This document shows positions 50,657 through 59,521 of a stretch of 64,000 bases of DNA, piece by piece; the first letter of the stretch is position 1; each line of letters starts with the position of its first letter. The stretch is from Sphingomonadaceae bacterium (GTDB lineage: Bacteria > Pseudomonadota > Alphaproteobacteria > Sphingomonadales > Sphingomonadaceae). The notes below the pieces were generated by a model. The model did not search any database. It was given only the letters and a program-made list of their open reading frames with translations, and was not told the DNA's origin. The position numbers and the translations under genes are program-made. The stretch lies in NCBI GenBank assembly GCA_947451145.1, contig CANFXW010000013.1:1-64000 (forward strand), in the 5' to 3' direction.

Positions 50657-52110
50657 GCTTGGGCCTCTATGGCTGCGTGCCATGCGGTGCGATAGGCGGA
50701 CAGATCCTGATCGAGCGGATCGACAGGAGCGAGCTCGCCCGGCGGCATCAATGAGGGCTCTATCAGCCGAAGCGCGCCAAAGGAAACATCAGCCTCGGCG
50801 CTGGCAGTATAGACCCGGGTTTTGGGGCGCAGCGCAGCAAGAGCGCGGGTGAAAAGTTCGGATGAAGCGAACCGGCCTTCGATCAGGAGGCAATCCTTTG
50901 CGCCGATCAGATCAAGTGCAGTGTCGGTCATAAGGGCAGCGTAGAGGGCGATGGCGGCTGCCTGCTCGTCATCCGAGGCGGGCTGGTTGATCCAATGGCC
51001 CGAGCGGGCGGGGAAGGGGCCGCTCCCGGGGGCGTAGGAAGGAAGGGCCATGGTCCCCGAAGCCAGCACTTCGGCAAGGCCAGTCAGCCCGGTCCGGTCG
51101 ATCCGTTTGCCCAGCAATTCAATCTCGCGCCCGCCCATGAACCGCGCCGAAGGGACGGGCTGACCAAACGCATCGACATTGACGAGGCAATCGCGCGCTT
51201 CGGGTAGGGTGGTCAGGTCAACCGGTTCGGCGGGGCTCCGCATGGCGATGAACCACGTTCCGGTGGAAAGCACCGTCGCCTCGCGCCCGGCGATCTCGGG
51301 GAAACTGCGTGCCGCGAGCAAGGCGGCGTTGGAATCGTGTAGGCCCGCATGGATACGAACGGTTGGCGAGAGGCCGGTCAGTTTGGCGAGTTCGGGCAGC
51401 AAGGTGCCGATAACGTCACCGGCCCGGACCAGGGGGGCGAATTGCGCGGCCCAGCCGCGCCGCTTTGCCATTGGCGAGAAATTGCGGGTTGCCGGGCTCC
51501 ATAGGTCAGAATGGCAGCCGAGGCTGGTTACCTCGTTCGCGGCCACGCCTGATAGGAGCCAGCCCCAATATTGGGCATAGGGCATCAACGTGCAGCCCTG
51601 AAGCGCACCCAGCGTGTCCAGATGGTGCAACTGGGTGCCGATATTGAGCCCGGCGGGCAGGGCGGGTGATCCCGTTACCGCAAACGGATCACGCTGCGTC
51701 CGATAGGAGCCAAGCGAATCGGCTGGAATTTCACACTCGTAATCTGGCGGAGCGAAGGCCAACACGCCGTCCCGAATACATGCTATCGCAGCGCCGTGGG
51801 CAACCGGGATGATTGCCTCGACCGGGTGAGCGGCAAATTGCCCGAGTGCCCCAATCAGCCAGTCTGCGGTTCCTGCGGTATCGAGTGCGGAATAGGGCTC
51901 GCCCGGTAGCACCGCATTGGCGCGCGTCAGTTTTTCCAGGCAACGGACATCCTTCGACCAGAGCGAAAGCTTGCTCAGGGTCTTGCCGAAATCAATGACA
52001 ATGGCGAAACCTTGATCCAGCTGCCTGCTCCCATGTTTTGATCGAAGTTGATTGCTTTCTAGCGAATAGGATTGATTGTGCAAGTGGTGAATGCTAGAGG
52101 CGGCAATCAT
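50653..52110 (-). CDS. FGGY-family carbohydrate kinase, probable L-rhamnulokinase
   Basis: Phosphorylates L-rhamnulose (inferred) before aldol cleavage. FGGY fold: [16 protein letters not shown] is the phosphate-1 motif, [12 protein letters not shown] the catalytic Asp region, and [10 protein letters not shown] and [14 protein letters not shown] later ATPase blocks. The start is unresolved. The first in-frame ATG at 52110 overlaps, head to head, the start codon of the divergent aldolase gene. Homology begins only near 52010, where the frame has no ATG, GTG or TTG; CTG at 52020 has GGGAG seven bases upstream, and an ATG at 52034 is out of frame. A rare start codon or sequence error is possible. 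Confidence 0.82.
   Translation of the reverse strand: MIAASSIHHLHNQSYSLESNQLRSKHGSRQLDQGFAIVIDFGKTLSKLSLWSKDVRCLEKLTRANAVLPGEPYSALDTAGTADWLIGALGQFAAHPVEAIIPVAHGAAIACIRDGVLAFAPPDYECEIPADSLGSYRTQRDPFAVTGSPALPAGLNIGTQLHHLDTLGALQGCTLMPYAQYWGWLLSGVAANEVTSLGCHSDLWSPATRNFSPMAKRRGWAAQFAPLVRAGDVIGTLLPELAKLTGLSPTVRIHAGLHDSNAALLAARSFPEIAGREATVLSTGTWFIAMRSPAEPVDLTTLPEARDCLVNVDAFGQPVPSARFMGGREIELLGKRIDRTGLTGLAEVLASGTMALPSYAPGSGPFPARSGHWINQPASDDEQAAAIALYAALMTDTALDLIGAKDCLLIEGRFASSELFTRALAALRPKTRVYTASAEADVSFGALRLIEPSLMPPGELAPVDPLDQDLSAYRTAWHAAIEAQA
52048..52098. promoter_or_regulatory. Repeats in the divergent rhamnose promoter region
   Basis: TTGATTG occurs twice with a 24-base period (52048-52054 and 52072-52078), and TCTAGC (52058-52063) is matched by GCTAGA (52093-52098). 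This is the only space from which both rhamnose operons can be controlled, so these are candidate sites for the DeoR-type repressor. Confidence 0.4.
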
Positions 52111-54220
52111 GACAGTGCAATCACCAAATCCGATTCCCGCCACACCATTCGCGGTTCCGTCCAATCGCTGGGATGCAGCCCATGCTGCGAATCTGACGCC
52201 ACCGGAGCTTCTGCTTTACCGTTCGAACTTGCTGGGGTCCGACCTGACCGTGACCAATTTTGGCGGCGGTAACACCTCAGCCAAGCTGATGGAAACCGAT
52301 CCGCTGACGGGCGGGGCGACCGAGGTTCTCTGGGTCAAGGGATCGGGCGGCGATATCGGTTCGATGAAACTGGATGGTTTTGCCACGCTCTATCAGGACA
52401 AGCTGCTCGGGCTGGAAAAGCACTACCGCGGGCCAGGCGACGACGACAAGATGGTCGGCTTCCTGCCGCATTGCACCTTCAACCTGAACGGCCGTGCGGC
52501 GAGCATTGACACGCCACTGCATTCCTTGCTGCCCTTCGCCCATGTTGATCATGTTCACCCGGATGCGATCATCGCACTGGCTGCAAGCTCGGGCGGCGAG
52601 GCGGCGACTCAGGAAATTTGGGGCGGCAAGATCGGCTGGCTGCCGTGGAAACGCCCGGGATACACGCTCGGCGTGATGCTCCGCGACTATGTGAAGGCCA
52701 ATCCCGGCATCGAAGGTGTGATGCTCGCAGGCCATGGGATCATCTGCTGGGCCGATAGCGCGAAGGCTTGCTATGATCACACGGTTCAGTTGATCGCTGA
52801 TGCGGTGAATTATCTCAACGCGAAGCTGGCTGGCAAACCGGCTTTTGGCGGACAGGTGGTTGCCCCCAATCCTGATCGCGCTGCCATTGCCGCCGACCTG
52901 ATGCCCCGTCTGCGAGGGGCCATGACCGGCGCGCGGCGCAAACTCGGCCACTGGTCTGACGATGCCGAGGCGCTGGAATTTGTCGGTAGCGCAGAATTTG
53001 AGCGACTTGCTGCGCTGGGCACCTCTTGCCCCGATCACTTCCTTCGCACCAAGATCGCGCCGTTGACGCTTGACCTGGAGCGACTGCAGGATGATGCCTA
53101 CCTCGCGGAAAAGATCGCCGCCTATCGCAATCTCTATGCGGCCTATTACGAGCGCTGCAAACGCCCCAATTCGCCCGCCATGCGCGATTCCAATCCGGTC
53201 GTTGTGCTGGTTTCCGGCGTCGGACGGATCACTTTTGCCACCGACAAGACCACCGCGCGCCTTGCCGGAGAATTCTATGGCAACGCGATCAACGTGATGC
53301 GCGGGGCGGAGGCGATCGGCGAATATATCGCGCTCGACGAGCAGGAAGCTTTCGATATCGAATACTGGCAGCTCGAAGAAGCCAAGTTGCAGCGCATGCC
53401 GGCTCCCAAACCGATGGTCGGACGCATTGCGCTGGTCACCGGCGGGGCAGGGGGCATTGGCGCTGCGACTGCAGCACGGCTGCTCCGCGAGGGTGCCTGC
53501 GTCATGCTGGCGGATCGCGATGCTGCCGCTGCCGAGGAAGTGCGCGATGGTTTTGCCAGGCAGTTCGGCAAGGACGTAGTCCGCGCCATAGTCTGCGACG
53601 TAACCGATGAGGCACAAGTCGCCGCTGCCTTTGCCGCTTGCGCAAGCGAATTCGGCGGGCTCGATGTGTTGGTTGCCAACGCCGGGATCGCCAGTTCAGC
53701 CGGTATCGAGCAGACCACGGTCGAGCTGTGGAACCGCAATTTCGACGTTCTGGCCCAGGGCTATTTCCTAACCTCGAAGCATGCCTGGCCAATGCTGAAG
53801 GCAATGAAGGAACAGGGCGGCACTTCGGTGGTGTTCATCGGATCAAAGAATGCCGTGGCGGCTGCGAGCGGTGCTTCGGCCTATGCTTCGGCCAAGGCGG
53901 CGGCCAACCACCTCGCGCGCTGCCTCGCGCTGGAGGGCGCGCCCGAGGGCATCCGCGTCAACATTGTGAACCCCGATGCGGTAATCAAGGGCAGCAAGAT
54001 CTGGGATGGCGACTGGCGCAAGGAGCGCGCCGCCAACAACAAGATCGACCCCGGCGCCGAATTGGAAGAGCATTATCGCAACCGCTCGATGCTCAAGCGC
54101 GATGTGCTTCCCGAGGACATTGCCGAAGCAGCCTATTGGCTGGCTAGCGATCTGTCGATGAAATCTACTGGCAACATGATCAATGTCGATGCAGGCAATG
54201 CGCAGGCCTTCACCCGGTAA
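52109..54220 (+). CDS. rhaEW: Bifunctional rhamnulose-1-phosphate aldolase / L-lactaldehyde dehydrogenase
   Basis: Splits rhamnulose-1-phosphate to DHAP and L-lactaldehyde and oxidises the latter. 703 residues: class II aldolase/adducin domain (about 1-420) with NFGGGNTSAK, the zinc site HVDHVHPD and LAGHGI; then a C-terminal SDR domain (about 430-700) with VTGGAGGIGAATAARL, VANAG, and GSKNAVAAASGASAYASAK. This architecture is the RhaEW type described in Bacillus and Chloroflexus. ATG at 52109 has GAGG eight bases upstream. First gene of the plus-strand operon. Confidence 0.93.
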   Translation: MTVQSPNPIPATPFAVPSNRWDAAHAANLTPPELLLYRSNLLGSDLTVTNFGGGNTSAKLMETDPLTGGATEVLWVKGSGGDIGSMKLDGFATLYQDKLLGLEKHYRGPGDDDKMVGFLPHCTFNLNGRAASIDTPLHSLLPFAHVDHVHPDAIIALAASSGGEAATQEIWGGKIGWLPWKRPGYTLGVMLRDYVKANPGIEGVMLAGHGIICWADSAKACYDHTVQLIADAVNYLNAKLAGKPAFGGQVVAPNPDRAAIAADLMPRLRGAMTGARRKLGHWSDDAEALEFVGSAEFERLAALGTSCPDHFLRTKIAPLTLDLERLQDDAYLAEKIAAYRNLYAAYYERCKRPNSPAMRDSNPVVVLVSGVGRITFATDKTTARLAGEFYGNAINVMRGAEAIGEYIALDEQEAFDIEYWQLEEAKLQRMPAPKPMVGRIALVTGGAGGIGAATAARLLREGACVMLADRDAAAAEEVRDGFARQFGKDVVRAIVCDVTDEAQVAAAFAACASEFGGLDVLVANAGIASSAGIEQTTVELWNRNFDVLAQGYFLTSKHAWPMLKAMKEQGGTSVVFIGSKNAVAAASGASAYASAKAAANHLARCLALEGAPEGIRVNIVNPDAVIKGSKIWDGDWRKERAANNKIDPGAELEEHYRNRSMLKRDVLPEDIAEAAYWLASDLSMKSTGNMINVDAGNAQAFTR

Positions 54221-54247
54221 CCGGGGAACGGGAGAGGAGACGGGTTG

Positions 54248-55174
54248 ATGATTCGAAAAGCCTTGCTGGTTGCCATGCTGGCATTCCCGGCACCATTGCT
54301 GGCAGAACCCGTGCTCGACATGGCAAAAGCCCCTGCAGACGCAGCCAAAGGCTCGGAATTCATCCCCGTCTACGGCAAGGACAATCCCGGCAGCCCGGCC
54401 GATGAAGTGATCACGCGGTTCATGGGGCGGGAGACTGTGCTCCGCAACATCACCTACCCAACCCTCACGCCGGTGTTCCCGCGCAAGGGCAAGGCCAATG
54501 GCACAGCAGTCATCGTTGCGGCTGGCGGCGGGTTTTCAATGCTCTCGCTGCAGAATGAGGGCTGGCGCACCGCCAATGCGTTGGCTGAGAAAGGCATCAC
54601 AGCCTTCGTGCTGAAATACCGGCTCAATCCGACACCGAAAGACGATGCTGCCTTCTTCGAAGGCATGCGCAAGATCTTCGAAAGCGCTGGCAAGAGCGGA
54701 GGCAAACAGCCCGAGCTGGCAAATCCGGGCTCCGATCAGGACGCCCTTGCTGCGTTGAAGCTGATCCGCTCGCGCGCCACCGAATGGCATATCAATCCCA
54801 GGCGGGTGGGCATTATCGGTTTTTCTGCTGGCGCGATGACTGCGCTGCGCTCTGTGCAAATTGCCCCGACCGTGGCCGAACGCCCGGACTTTTTTGGCTA
54901 TATCTATGGTCCGATGGGCAAGATTGATGTGCCCGCAGAAGCTCCGCCGATGTTCGCTGCGCTCGCGATGGATGACCCTCTGTTCGGCAATGGCGATTTC
55001 GGGATTGCCAGTGCGTGGAAGGCGGCCAATCGGCCGGTCGAACTGCATGTTTATGAACGTGGCAGCCACGGCTTCGGCCTTGGCCAGCCCGGCACCACTA
55101 CCACCGGGATGATAGGCCAGTTCATTTCATGGATGGATGCTCGCGGACTGCTGAAGCCGGAGTTGGCGAAGTGA
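54248..55174 (+). CDS. Exported alpha/beta hydrolase, probable carbohydrate acetylesterase (copy 1)
   Basis: A 308-residue exported esterase-like protein. Signal peptide (LLVAMLAFPAPLLAEP), then an alpha/beta hydrolase with oxyanion region VIVAAGGGFSMLS, nucleophile GFSAG, Asp in ALAMDDPLF and His in GSHGFGLG. It resembles the BD-FAE/acetyl-xylan-esterase group. GGGAGAGGAGA precedes the ATG. Overlaps the next gene, a paralogue, by four bases. In a rhamnose operon it probably removes acyl groups from rhamnose-containing oligosaccharides in the periplasm; this is inference. Confidence 0.88.
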   Translation: MIRKALLVAMLAFPAPLLAEPVLDMAKAPADAAKGSEFIPVYGKDNPGSPADEVITRFMGRETVLRNITYPTLTPVFPRKGKANGTAVIVAAGGGFSMLSLQNEGWRTANALAEKGITAFVLKYRLNPTPKDDAAFFEGMRKIFESAGKSGGKQPELANPGSDQDALAALKLIRSRATEWHINPRRVGIIGFSAGAMTALRSVQIAPTVAERPDFFGYIYGPMGKIDVPAEAPPMFAALAMDDPLFGNGDFGIASAWKAANRPVELHVYERGSHGFGLGQPGTTTTGMIGQFISWMDARGLLKPELAK

Positions 55175-56094
55175 AGGCGCTGACATCACTTGCCGCCCTG
55201 CTGCTTGCCGCTCCAGCGCTTGCACAGAATGGAGCCCCTGCCGGTATGCCGATGCCGGTGGATGCCGCTGCACGAGCCGAGCCGGGTGCGATTCCGCTTT
55301 ATGGCAAGGATACGCCGGGCAATTTGTCGACCGAAACATGGTCCCGCAGCGGGGCGATCGTTATGGTTCGCAATGTCACCCGGCCTACTCTCACGCCATT
55401 CCTGCCAGCATCGGGCAAGGCCAATGGGGCCGCGGTGATTGTTGCTCCGGGCGGTGCTTTCATGGGTCTTGCCATCGATCATGAAGGCTGGAAAGTTGCC
55501 AAGGCTCTGGCGGCCAAGGGCATTGCAGCCTTTGTTCTGAAATACCGGCTCATTGAAACCCCGCGTGACAATCTTGAGGCCATGCAATTCATGGGCCGGT
55601 CTTTGATGAAGGAAATCAGCCACCCGATGGATGGCGACCTCATCAAACAGAGCAAAGGACCGGAAGACGCCAAGGCGGCACTGGCTATGGTCCGCGCCAA
55701 TGCAGCCAAGTGGCATGTGGACCCAGCGCGGGTTGGCTTAATCGGCTTTTCCGCCGGAGCCATGACCGCGCGCCGGGTGGGACTTGATCCCGATGCTGCC
55801 GCGCGGCCGGCATTCATAGGCTACATTTATGGACCGCAAGATGCTGAAACGGTCCCTGCCGATGCCCCGCCGCTGTTCGATGCGATCGCTCTCGACGATG
55901 GGCTCTTTCCGTCAAAGGGTTTCCCCATCGCGCAAGAATGGTTGAAGGTTCGGCGCCCGGTTGAAGTTCACGGATACCAAAAGGGCAACCATGGCTTCGG
56001 CTTGGGTGAACCCGGCAGCACCAACAATCTTCTCCTCGACGAGTTTGTCGCCTGGCTGGCGATGAACAAGTTCCTGACCTCAGCAAAGAAATGA
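55171..56094 (+). CDS. Exported alpha/beta hydrolase, probable carbohydrate acetylesterase (copy 2)
   Basis: A 307-residue paralogue of the preceding gene. Signal peptide (LTSLAALLLAAPALAQ), IVAPGGAFMGLA oxyanion region, GFSAGAMTARR nucleophile elbow, ALDDGLFPSKG Asp and GNHGFGLGEPGS His. Shared blocks with copy 1 include VLKYRL and GYIYGP. The start is GTG at 55171, in a GTGA overlap with the first copy; a longer frame from 55129 would start inside it and lacks a leader-like N-terminus. The tandem suggests two related ester specificities. Confidence 0.88.
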   Translation: MKALTSLAALLLAAPALAQNGAPAGMPMPVDAAARAEPGAIPLYGKDTPGNLSTETWSRSGAIVMVRNVTRPTLTPFLPASGKANGAAVIVAPGGAFMGLAIDHEGWKVAKALAAKGIAAFVLKYRLIETPRDNLEAMQFMGRSLMKEISHPMDGDLIKQSKGPEDAKAALAMVRANAAKWHVDPARVGLIGFSAGAMTARRVGLDPDAAARPAFIGYIYGPQDAETVPADAPPLFDAIALDDGLFPSKGFPIAQEWLKVRRPVEVHGYQKGNHGFGLGEPGSTNNLLLDEFVAWLAMNKFLTSAKK

Positions 56095-56098
56095 ACCG

Positions 56099-57391
56099 AT
56101 GACAGACCTGCCACTTTCCGCCGACCTGATTGCCGAAGCCAATGCGCGAGAACTGGCGGCGCTGGAGGATGACTATGCGTCTCTTGGGCGCAAGCTTTCA
56201 CGCACTGGGATCGATATCGACGCGATCAAGATCCGCGTGGCCGATTTTTCGGTGGCTGTGCCCAGTTGGGGGGCAGGGCGCGGCGGCACGCGGTTTGCCA
56301 AGTTTCCGATTGCAGGAGAGCCGACCAACATCCACGAAAAGCTGGAAGACTGCGCTGTCATCAACCAGCTGAGCTGCGTGACCCCGCGCGTCTCTCCGCA
56401 TTTTCCGTGGGACAAAGTCAGCGATTACAAGGCTCTGCGCGAAGAGGCTGCGAGCCTTGGTCTTGGATTTGATGCGGTGAATTCGAACACCTTTCAGGAC
56501 CAGCCCGGGCAAGCGCAGACCTATGCCACCGGCTCGCTATCCTCAACGGTTGAGGCAACGCGCCAGCAGGCAGTCGAGCACAACATTGAATGCATAGAGA
56601 TCGGGCGTCAGCTCGGCTCGACCGACCTCACGGTCTGGGTGGGTGACGGCACCAACTTCCCCGGCCAGCAGGACTTCGCCCGCAGCCTGGATCGCTATCT
56701 CGAAGCCGCCTCACAGGTCTATGCGGCGCTGCCAGACGATTGGCGGATTCTGCTCGAGCACAAGATGTTCGAACCGGCGTTTTACTCGACAGTGATTTCG
56801 GACTGGGGCTCCTCGATCCTCGCCGCGCAGGAACTGGGCCCCAAGGCCAAGTGCCTTGTCGACCTTGGCCACCATGCGCCGAACGTGAATATCGAGCAGA
56901 TCGTTGCCCGCCTGCACCGCTTTGGCAAGCTGGGTGGATTCCACTTCAACGACAGCAAGTACGGCGACGATGATCTCGATTCCGGCTCGATCAACCCGCA
57001 CCAGCTGTTTCTGGTGTTTAACGAACTGGTCGAGGCCGAACTGAACCCGCGCGATGGCTTCAACCCCAGCTACATGATCGACCAGTCGCACAACGTCACC
57101 GATCCGATTGAATCGATGCTCTCGTCAGCAGAGGCGATCACCCAGTGCTATGCCAAGGCGCTGCTGGTGGATCGAGAGGCGCTGCATGCTGCTCAAACGT
57201 CCAACGACACCATGATGGCGTTCCAGGCCTTGCGCCGACCCTACAACACCGATGTTGGCCCGATCGTCGCCATGGCGCGGTATGAGGCGGGCGGGGCGAT
57301 TGATGTGCTCGGCGCCTACCGCACCAGCCAGTGGCGGCCCCGCAAGGCGCAGGAACGCAAGGCAGTGGGGCTGGGGGCAGGGATTGTCTAA
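56099..57391 (+). CDS. rhaI: L-rhamnose isomerase (RhaI type)
   Basis: Interconverts L-rhamnose and L-rhamnulose, first step of the pathway. 430 residues of the TIM-barrel xylose-isomerase-like RhaI family, distinct from E. coli RhaA. VPSWGAGRGGTRF, LGFDAVNSNTFQD, ECIEIGRQLGSTDLTVWVGDG, LLEHKMFEPAFYSTVISDW and CLVDLGHHAPNVNIEQIVARL, GGFHFNDSKYGDDDLD contain the metal and substrate residues (Glu, Asp, His). It begins four bases after the second esterase and its end overlaps the next kinase gene by eight bases. Confidence 0.94.
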   Translation: MTDLPLSADLIAEANARELAALEDDYASLGRKLSRTGIDIDAIKIRVADFSVAVPSWGAGRGGTRFAKFPIAGEPTNIHEKLEDCAVINQLSCVTPRVSPHFPWDKVSDYKALREEAASLGLGFDAVNSNTFQDQPGQAQTYATGSLSSTVEATRQQAVEHNIECIEIGRQLGSTDLTVWVGDGTNFPGQQDFARSLDRYLEAASQVYAALPDDWRILLEHKMFEPAFYSTVISDWGSSILAAQELGPKAKCLVDLGHHAPNVNIEQIVARLHRFGKLGGFHFNDSKYGDDDLDSGSINPHQLFLVFNELVEAELNPRDGFNPSYMIDQSHNVTDPIESMLSSAEAITQCYAKALLVDREALHAAQTSNDTMMAFQALRRPYNTDVGPIVAMARYEAGGAIDVLGAYRTSQWRPRKAQERKAVGLGAGIV

Positions 57392-58187
57392 GTCTGATCC
57401 GATACTCGCAAGGGCGGCGCTTGATCTGGTCCATCGCGAGATGGCCAAGCGCGATGGCCTGATCGTTATCGGTATTTGCGGATCGCAGGCTTCCGGCAAA
57501 TCGACGCTATCGCGCTGGTTGGTTGAGCAGCTGACCGAGGAAGGCATTCCTGCCGCAACCCTGTCGCTCGATGACATTTACAGCACCAAGGCCGAAAGGC
57601 GGGCGCTGGCGGCGGGAGTACACCCGCTGCTGATTACGCGCGGGGTGCCGGGTACGCACGATGTCGGGCTTGGCATGGCGGTGATTGATGCATTGCAGCG
57701 CGGTGAGTCCGCAGCCCTGCCGCGCTTTGAAAAGGCGCGGGATGACCGGGCTGCGGTAGAAGACTGGCCTTTGGCTCCGGCCGGATGCCGTGTGCTGATA
57801 TTCGAAGGCTGGTGCGTAGGCGCAGTGCCGCAGCCGGATGCGGATTTGACTCAGGCTGTGAATGACCTTGAATCAAATGAAGACCCGGACGGAACGTGGC
57901 GCGCCTTTGCCAATGCCCAGCTTGCCGGAGACTATCAGCGCCTGTTCGGCCGCCTTGACGCCTTGATCCTGCTAGCCGCTCCGTCATTCGCGGTGGTGGC
58001 AGGCTGGCGATTGCAGCAGGAGCAGGACCTTGCTTCCACTGGCTTGCCGCTGATGGACAGGGCTGCAGTCGAGCGCTTTGTCAGCCATTACGAACGAATG
58101 ACGAACTGGATCCTCAGCGAAATGCCTGCCCGCGCCGATCTGGTCGCGAAACTGGACGAACAGCGGCGGGTGCTTTCGATCGTTTAG
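57384..58187 (+). CDS. D-glycerate 3-kinase-like P-loop kinase
   Basis: A 267-residue P-loop kinase. VIGICGSQASGKSTLSRWLVEQL is the Walker A region (about residue 24-46); LSLDDIY, GTHDVGLGMAVIDAL, LPRFEKARDDR and FEGWCVGA follow the order seen in the plant GLYK/YggC D-glycerate kinase group. The TTG at 57384 with GGGGGCAGGGA upstream is the likely start, overlapping rhaI by eight bases. D-glycerate is not an intermediate of the visible rhamnose route, so another sugar-acid role is possible. Confidence 0.8.
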   Translation: MSKSDPILARAALDLVHREMAKRDGLIVIGICGSQASGKSTLSRWLVEQLTEEGIPAATLSLDDIYSTKAERRALAAGVHPLLITRGVPGTHDVGLGMAVIDALQRGESAALPRFEKARDDRAAVEDWPLAPAGCRVLIFEGWCVGAVPQPDADLTQAVNDLESNEDPDGTWRAFANAQLAGDYQRLFGRLDALILLAAPSFAVVAGWRLQQEQDLASTGLPLMDRAAVERFVSHYERMTNWILSEMPARADLVAKLDEQRRVLSIV

Positions 58188-58188
58188 A

Positions 58189-58989
58189 TCAGAGCTTTGC
58201 GTCCCAAGGCAGGCCAGCCTCAAACTTGCGCGTCATTTCAAACACGGCAGCCTGAATGACCGAAGCCTTGGGCCAACCGGCATGGATGCCATAGGCCAGC
58301 ACGAATTCCTGCATCTCGTCGGGTGTGCAGTTACCGCTCGCCATGGCCGCGTGGATGTGGCTCTTGATCGGCGTTTCCGCACAGCTTTCACAGACACCAA
58401 CAAGTGTCATCCAGCGGCGCGAGCGCTCGTCGAGCGAGCGACGGCACCACATTTCACCGAAGACGAAATTGCGGATGGCTTCTAGGTAGGGCGAAAGACC
58501 GGGGCCGCCGCGGAAGGTCATTACTTTCATGAATTCGGCGGCTCCCTGCTCTCCGCGAGTGTGTTGGTCCCAGGCTTCGGCGCGGATTGGCGGATGCTCG
58601 GGCTCCTCGATTTTCAGAGCCTTGGCTGCGCGAGTGATGGCAGCTTCAATATCGCCGCCTTTGCCCCAACCGCCATAGACCGAAACGTGAAGGGCGGCTT
58701 CGCGGAGTTCGGAGATGCTAAGAGCCCCTGACTTGAGTGCCCCGTGCACATAGCCATCAAGGTGATCGCAGGCTGTAGCGCAAATCGCCGCACCAGCAAT
58801 CGCGACCAGATAGCGAGCGCGGCGGTCCATCCCCGGGCGCGACCAGACTTCGGCAAATACGAAATCTCGCCACGATTGCTCATAGGGCGTCTTGGCCTTG
58901 GGCGCCTTCTTGCCGGTAACTTCGGCATAGAGCGCATCGCCGCGCTTTGAACGCTCGGCTGGATCGAGCAATGTGGTGTTCTGGTTCAT
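58189..58989 (-). CDS. Carboxymuconolactone decarboxylase-like protein, two CMD domains
   Basis: A 266-residue protein with two AhpD/CMD-fold repeats: GAAICATACDHLDGYVHGALKSG (about residues 70-92) and GVCESCAETPIKSHIHAAMASG (about 200-221), each with cysteines and His in the family position; only the second keeps a close C-ES-C pair. True 4-carboxymuconolactone decarboxylases have one domain; duplicated forms have unknown roles. The start 58989 has GGGGGA three bases upstream. It is the last gene after the PPOX-fold protein, 67 bases downstream, on the liu strand. Confidence 0.82.
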   Translation of the reverse strand: MNQNTTLLDPAERSKRGDALYAEVTGKKAPKAKTPYEQSWRDFVFAEVWSRPGMDRRARYLVAIAGAAICATACDHLDGYVHGALKSGALSISELREAALHVSVYGGWGKGGDIEAAITRAAKALKIEEPEHPPIRAEAWDQHTRGEQGAAEFMKVMTFRGGPGLSPYLEAIRNFVFGEMWCRRSLDERSRRWMTLVGVCESCAETPIKSHIHAAMASGNCTPDEMQEFVLAYGIHAGWPKASVIQAAVFEMTRKFEAGLPWDAKL

Positions 58990-59056
58990 GCGTCCCCCGA
59001 TATTTTCACTGGGCCCTAGTCCCTTGCGTGCATTCAATGCTGCACGCCCTTAGCGG

Positions 59057-59521
59057 TCAATACTTATCGCCGAGTTTAGAATGGTCCCACGAGATGTAGC
59101 GCCGGGGCGTCAAGCGAATGACAACACGCTTGGTATAAGAGGCGGTAATCTGTTCCTGCGCGCCTTCGCTGTGCGGGCGGCCATTGGCGCTGCGGATGTA
59201 CTGCATTGCTGCGCGCATCGGCTCGAATTCGCGGATGATCTCGGCATCGCACTGGGCCATTACCGACTTGATTTCGTGATAGAATTCGCCGCTTTCAACC
59301 GAGATCGTCGCGCGCGGATCGCGTTCGACATTCACCACCTTCTGCGCCTTGGCGAAGGAGCTGATGACGATCCGCCCTTCCGGGTCCACCCCGTAATAGA
59401 GCGTGACCATGTGGGGCATTCCGTCCTTACCGATGGTGCCGAGCACCGCCTTGCACTGGCTGCGCAGGTATTCGAGCGATTCTGCGTCCGACATCCGGAT
59501 CAGGTCACGGCGGCTGGGCAT
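59057..59521 (-). CDS. Pyridoxamine 5'-phosphate oxidase-fold protein, possibly F420-binding
   Basis: A 154-residue split-barrel protein: AVLGTIGKDGMPHMVTLYYGVDPEGRIVISS...AQKVVNVERDPRATISVE matches the PPOX family, including members that bind F420, FMN or haem. Because this genome segment encodes F420 synthesis, an F420-dependent reductase is plausible, but no diagnostic residue is identified by eye. Its start overlaps the MaoC stop by one base (TGATG), so it is co-translated with the liu operon genes. Confidence 0.85.
   Translation of the reverse strand: MPSRRDLIRMSDAESLEYLRSQCKAVLGTIGKDGMPHMVTLYYGVDPEGRIVISSFAKAQKVVNVERDPRATISVESGEFYHEIKSVMAQCDAEIIREFEPMRAAMQYIRSANGRPHSEGAQEQITASYTKRVVIRLTPRRYISWDHSKLGDKY

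Noticed and set aside
54248..56094. The tandem esterases as one gene split by a frameshift
   Set aside because: Each has its own signal peptide, nucleophile elbow, Asp and His, so they are two complete paralogues.
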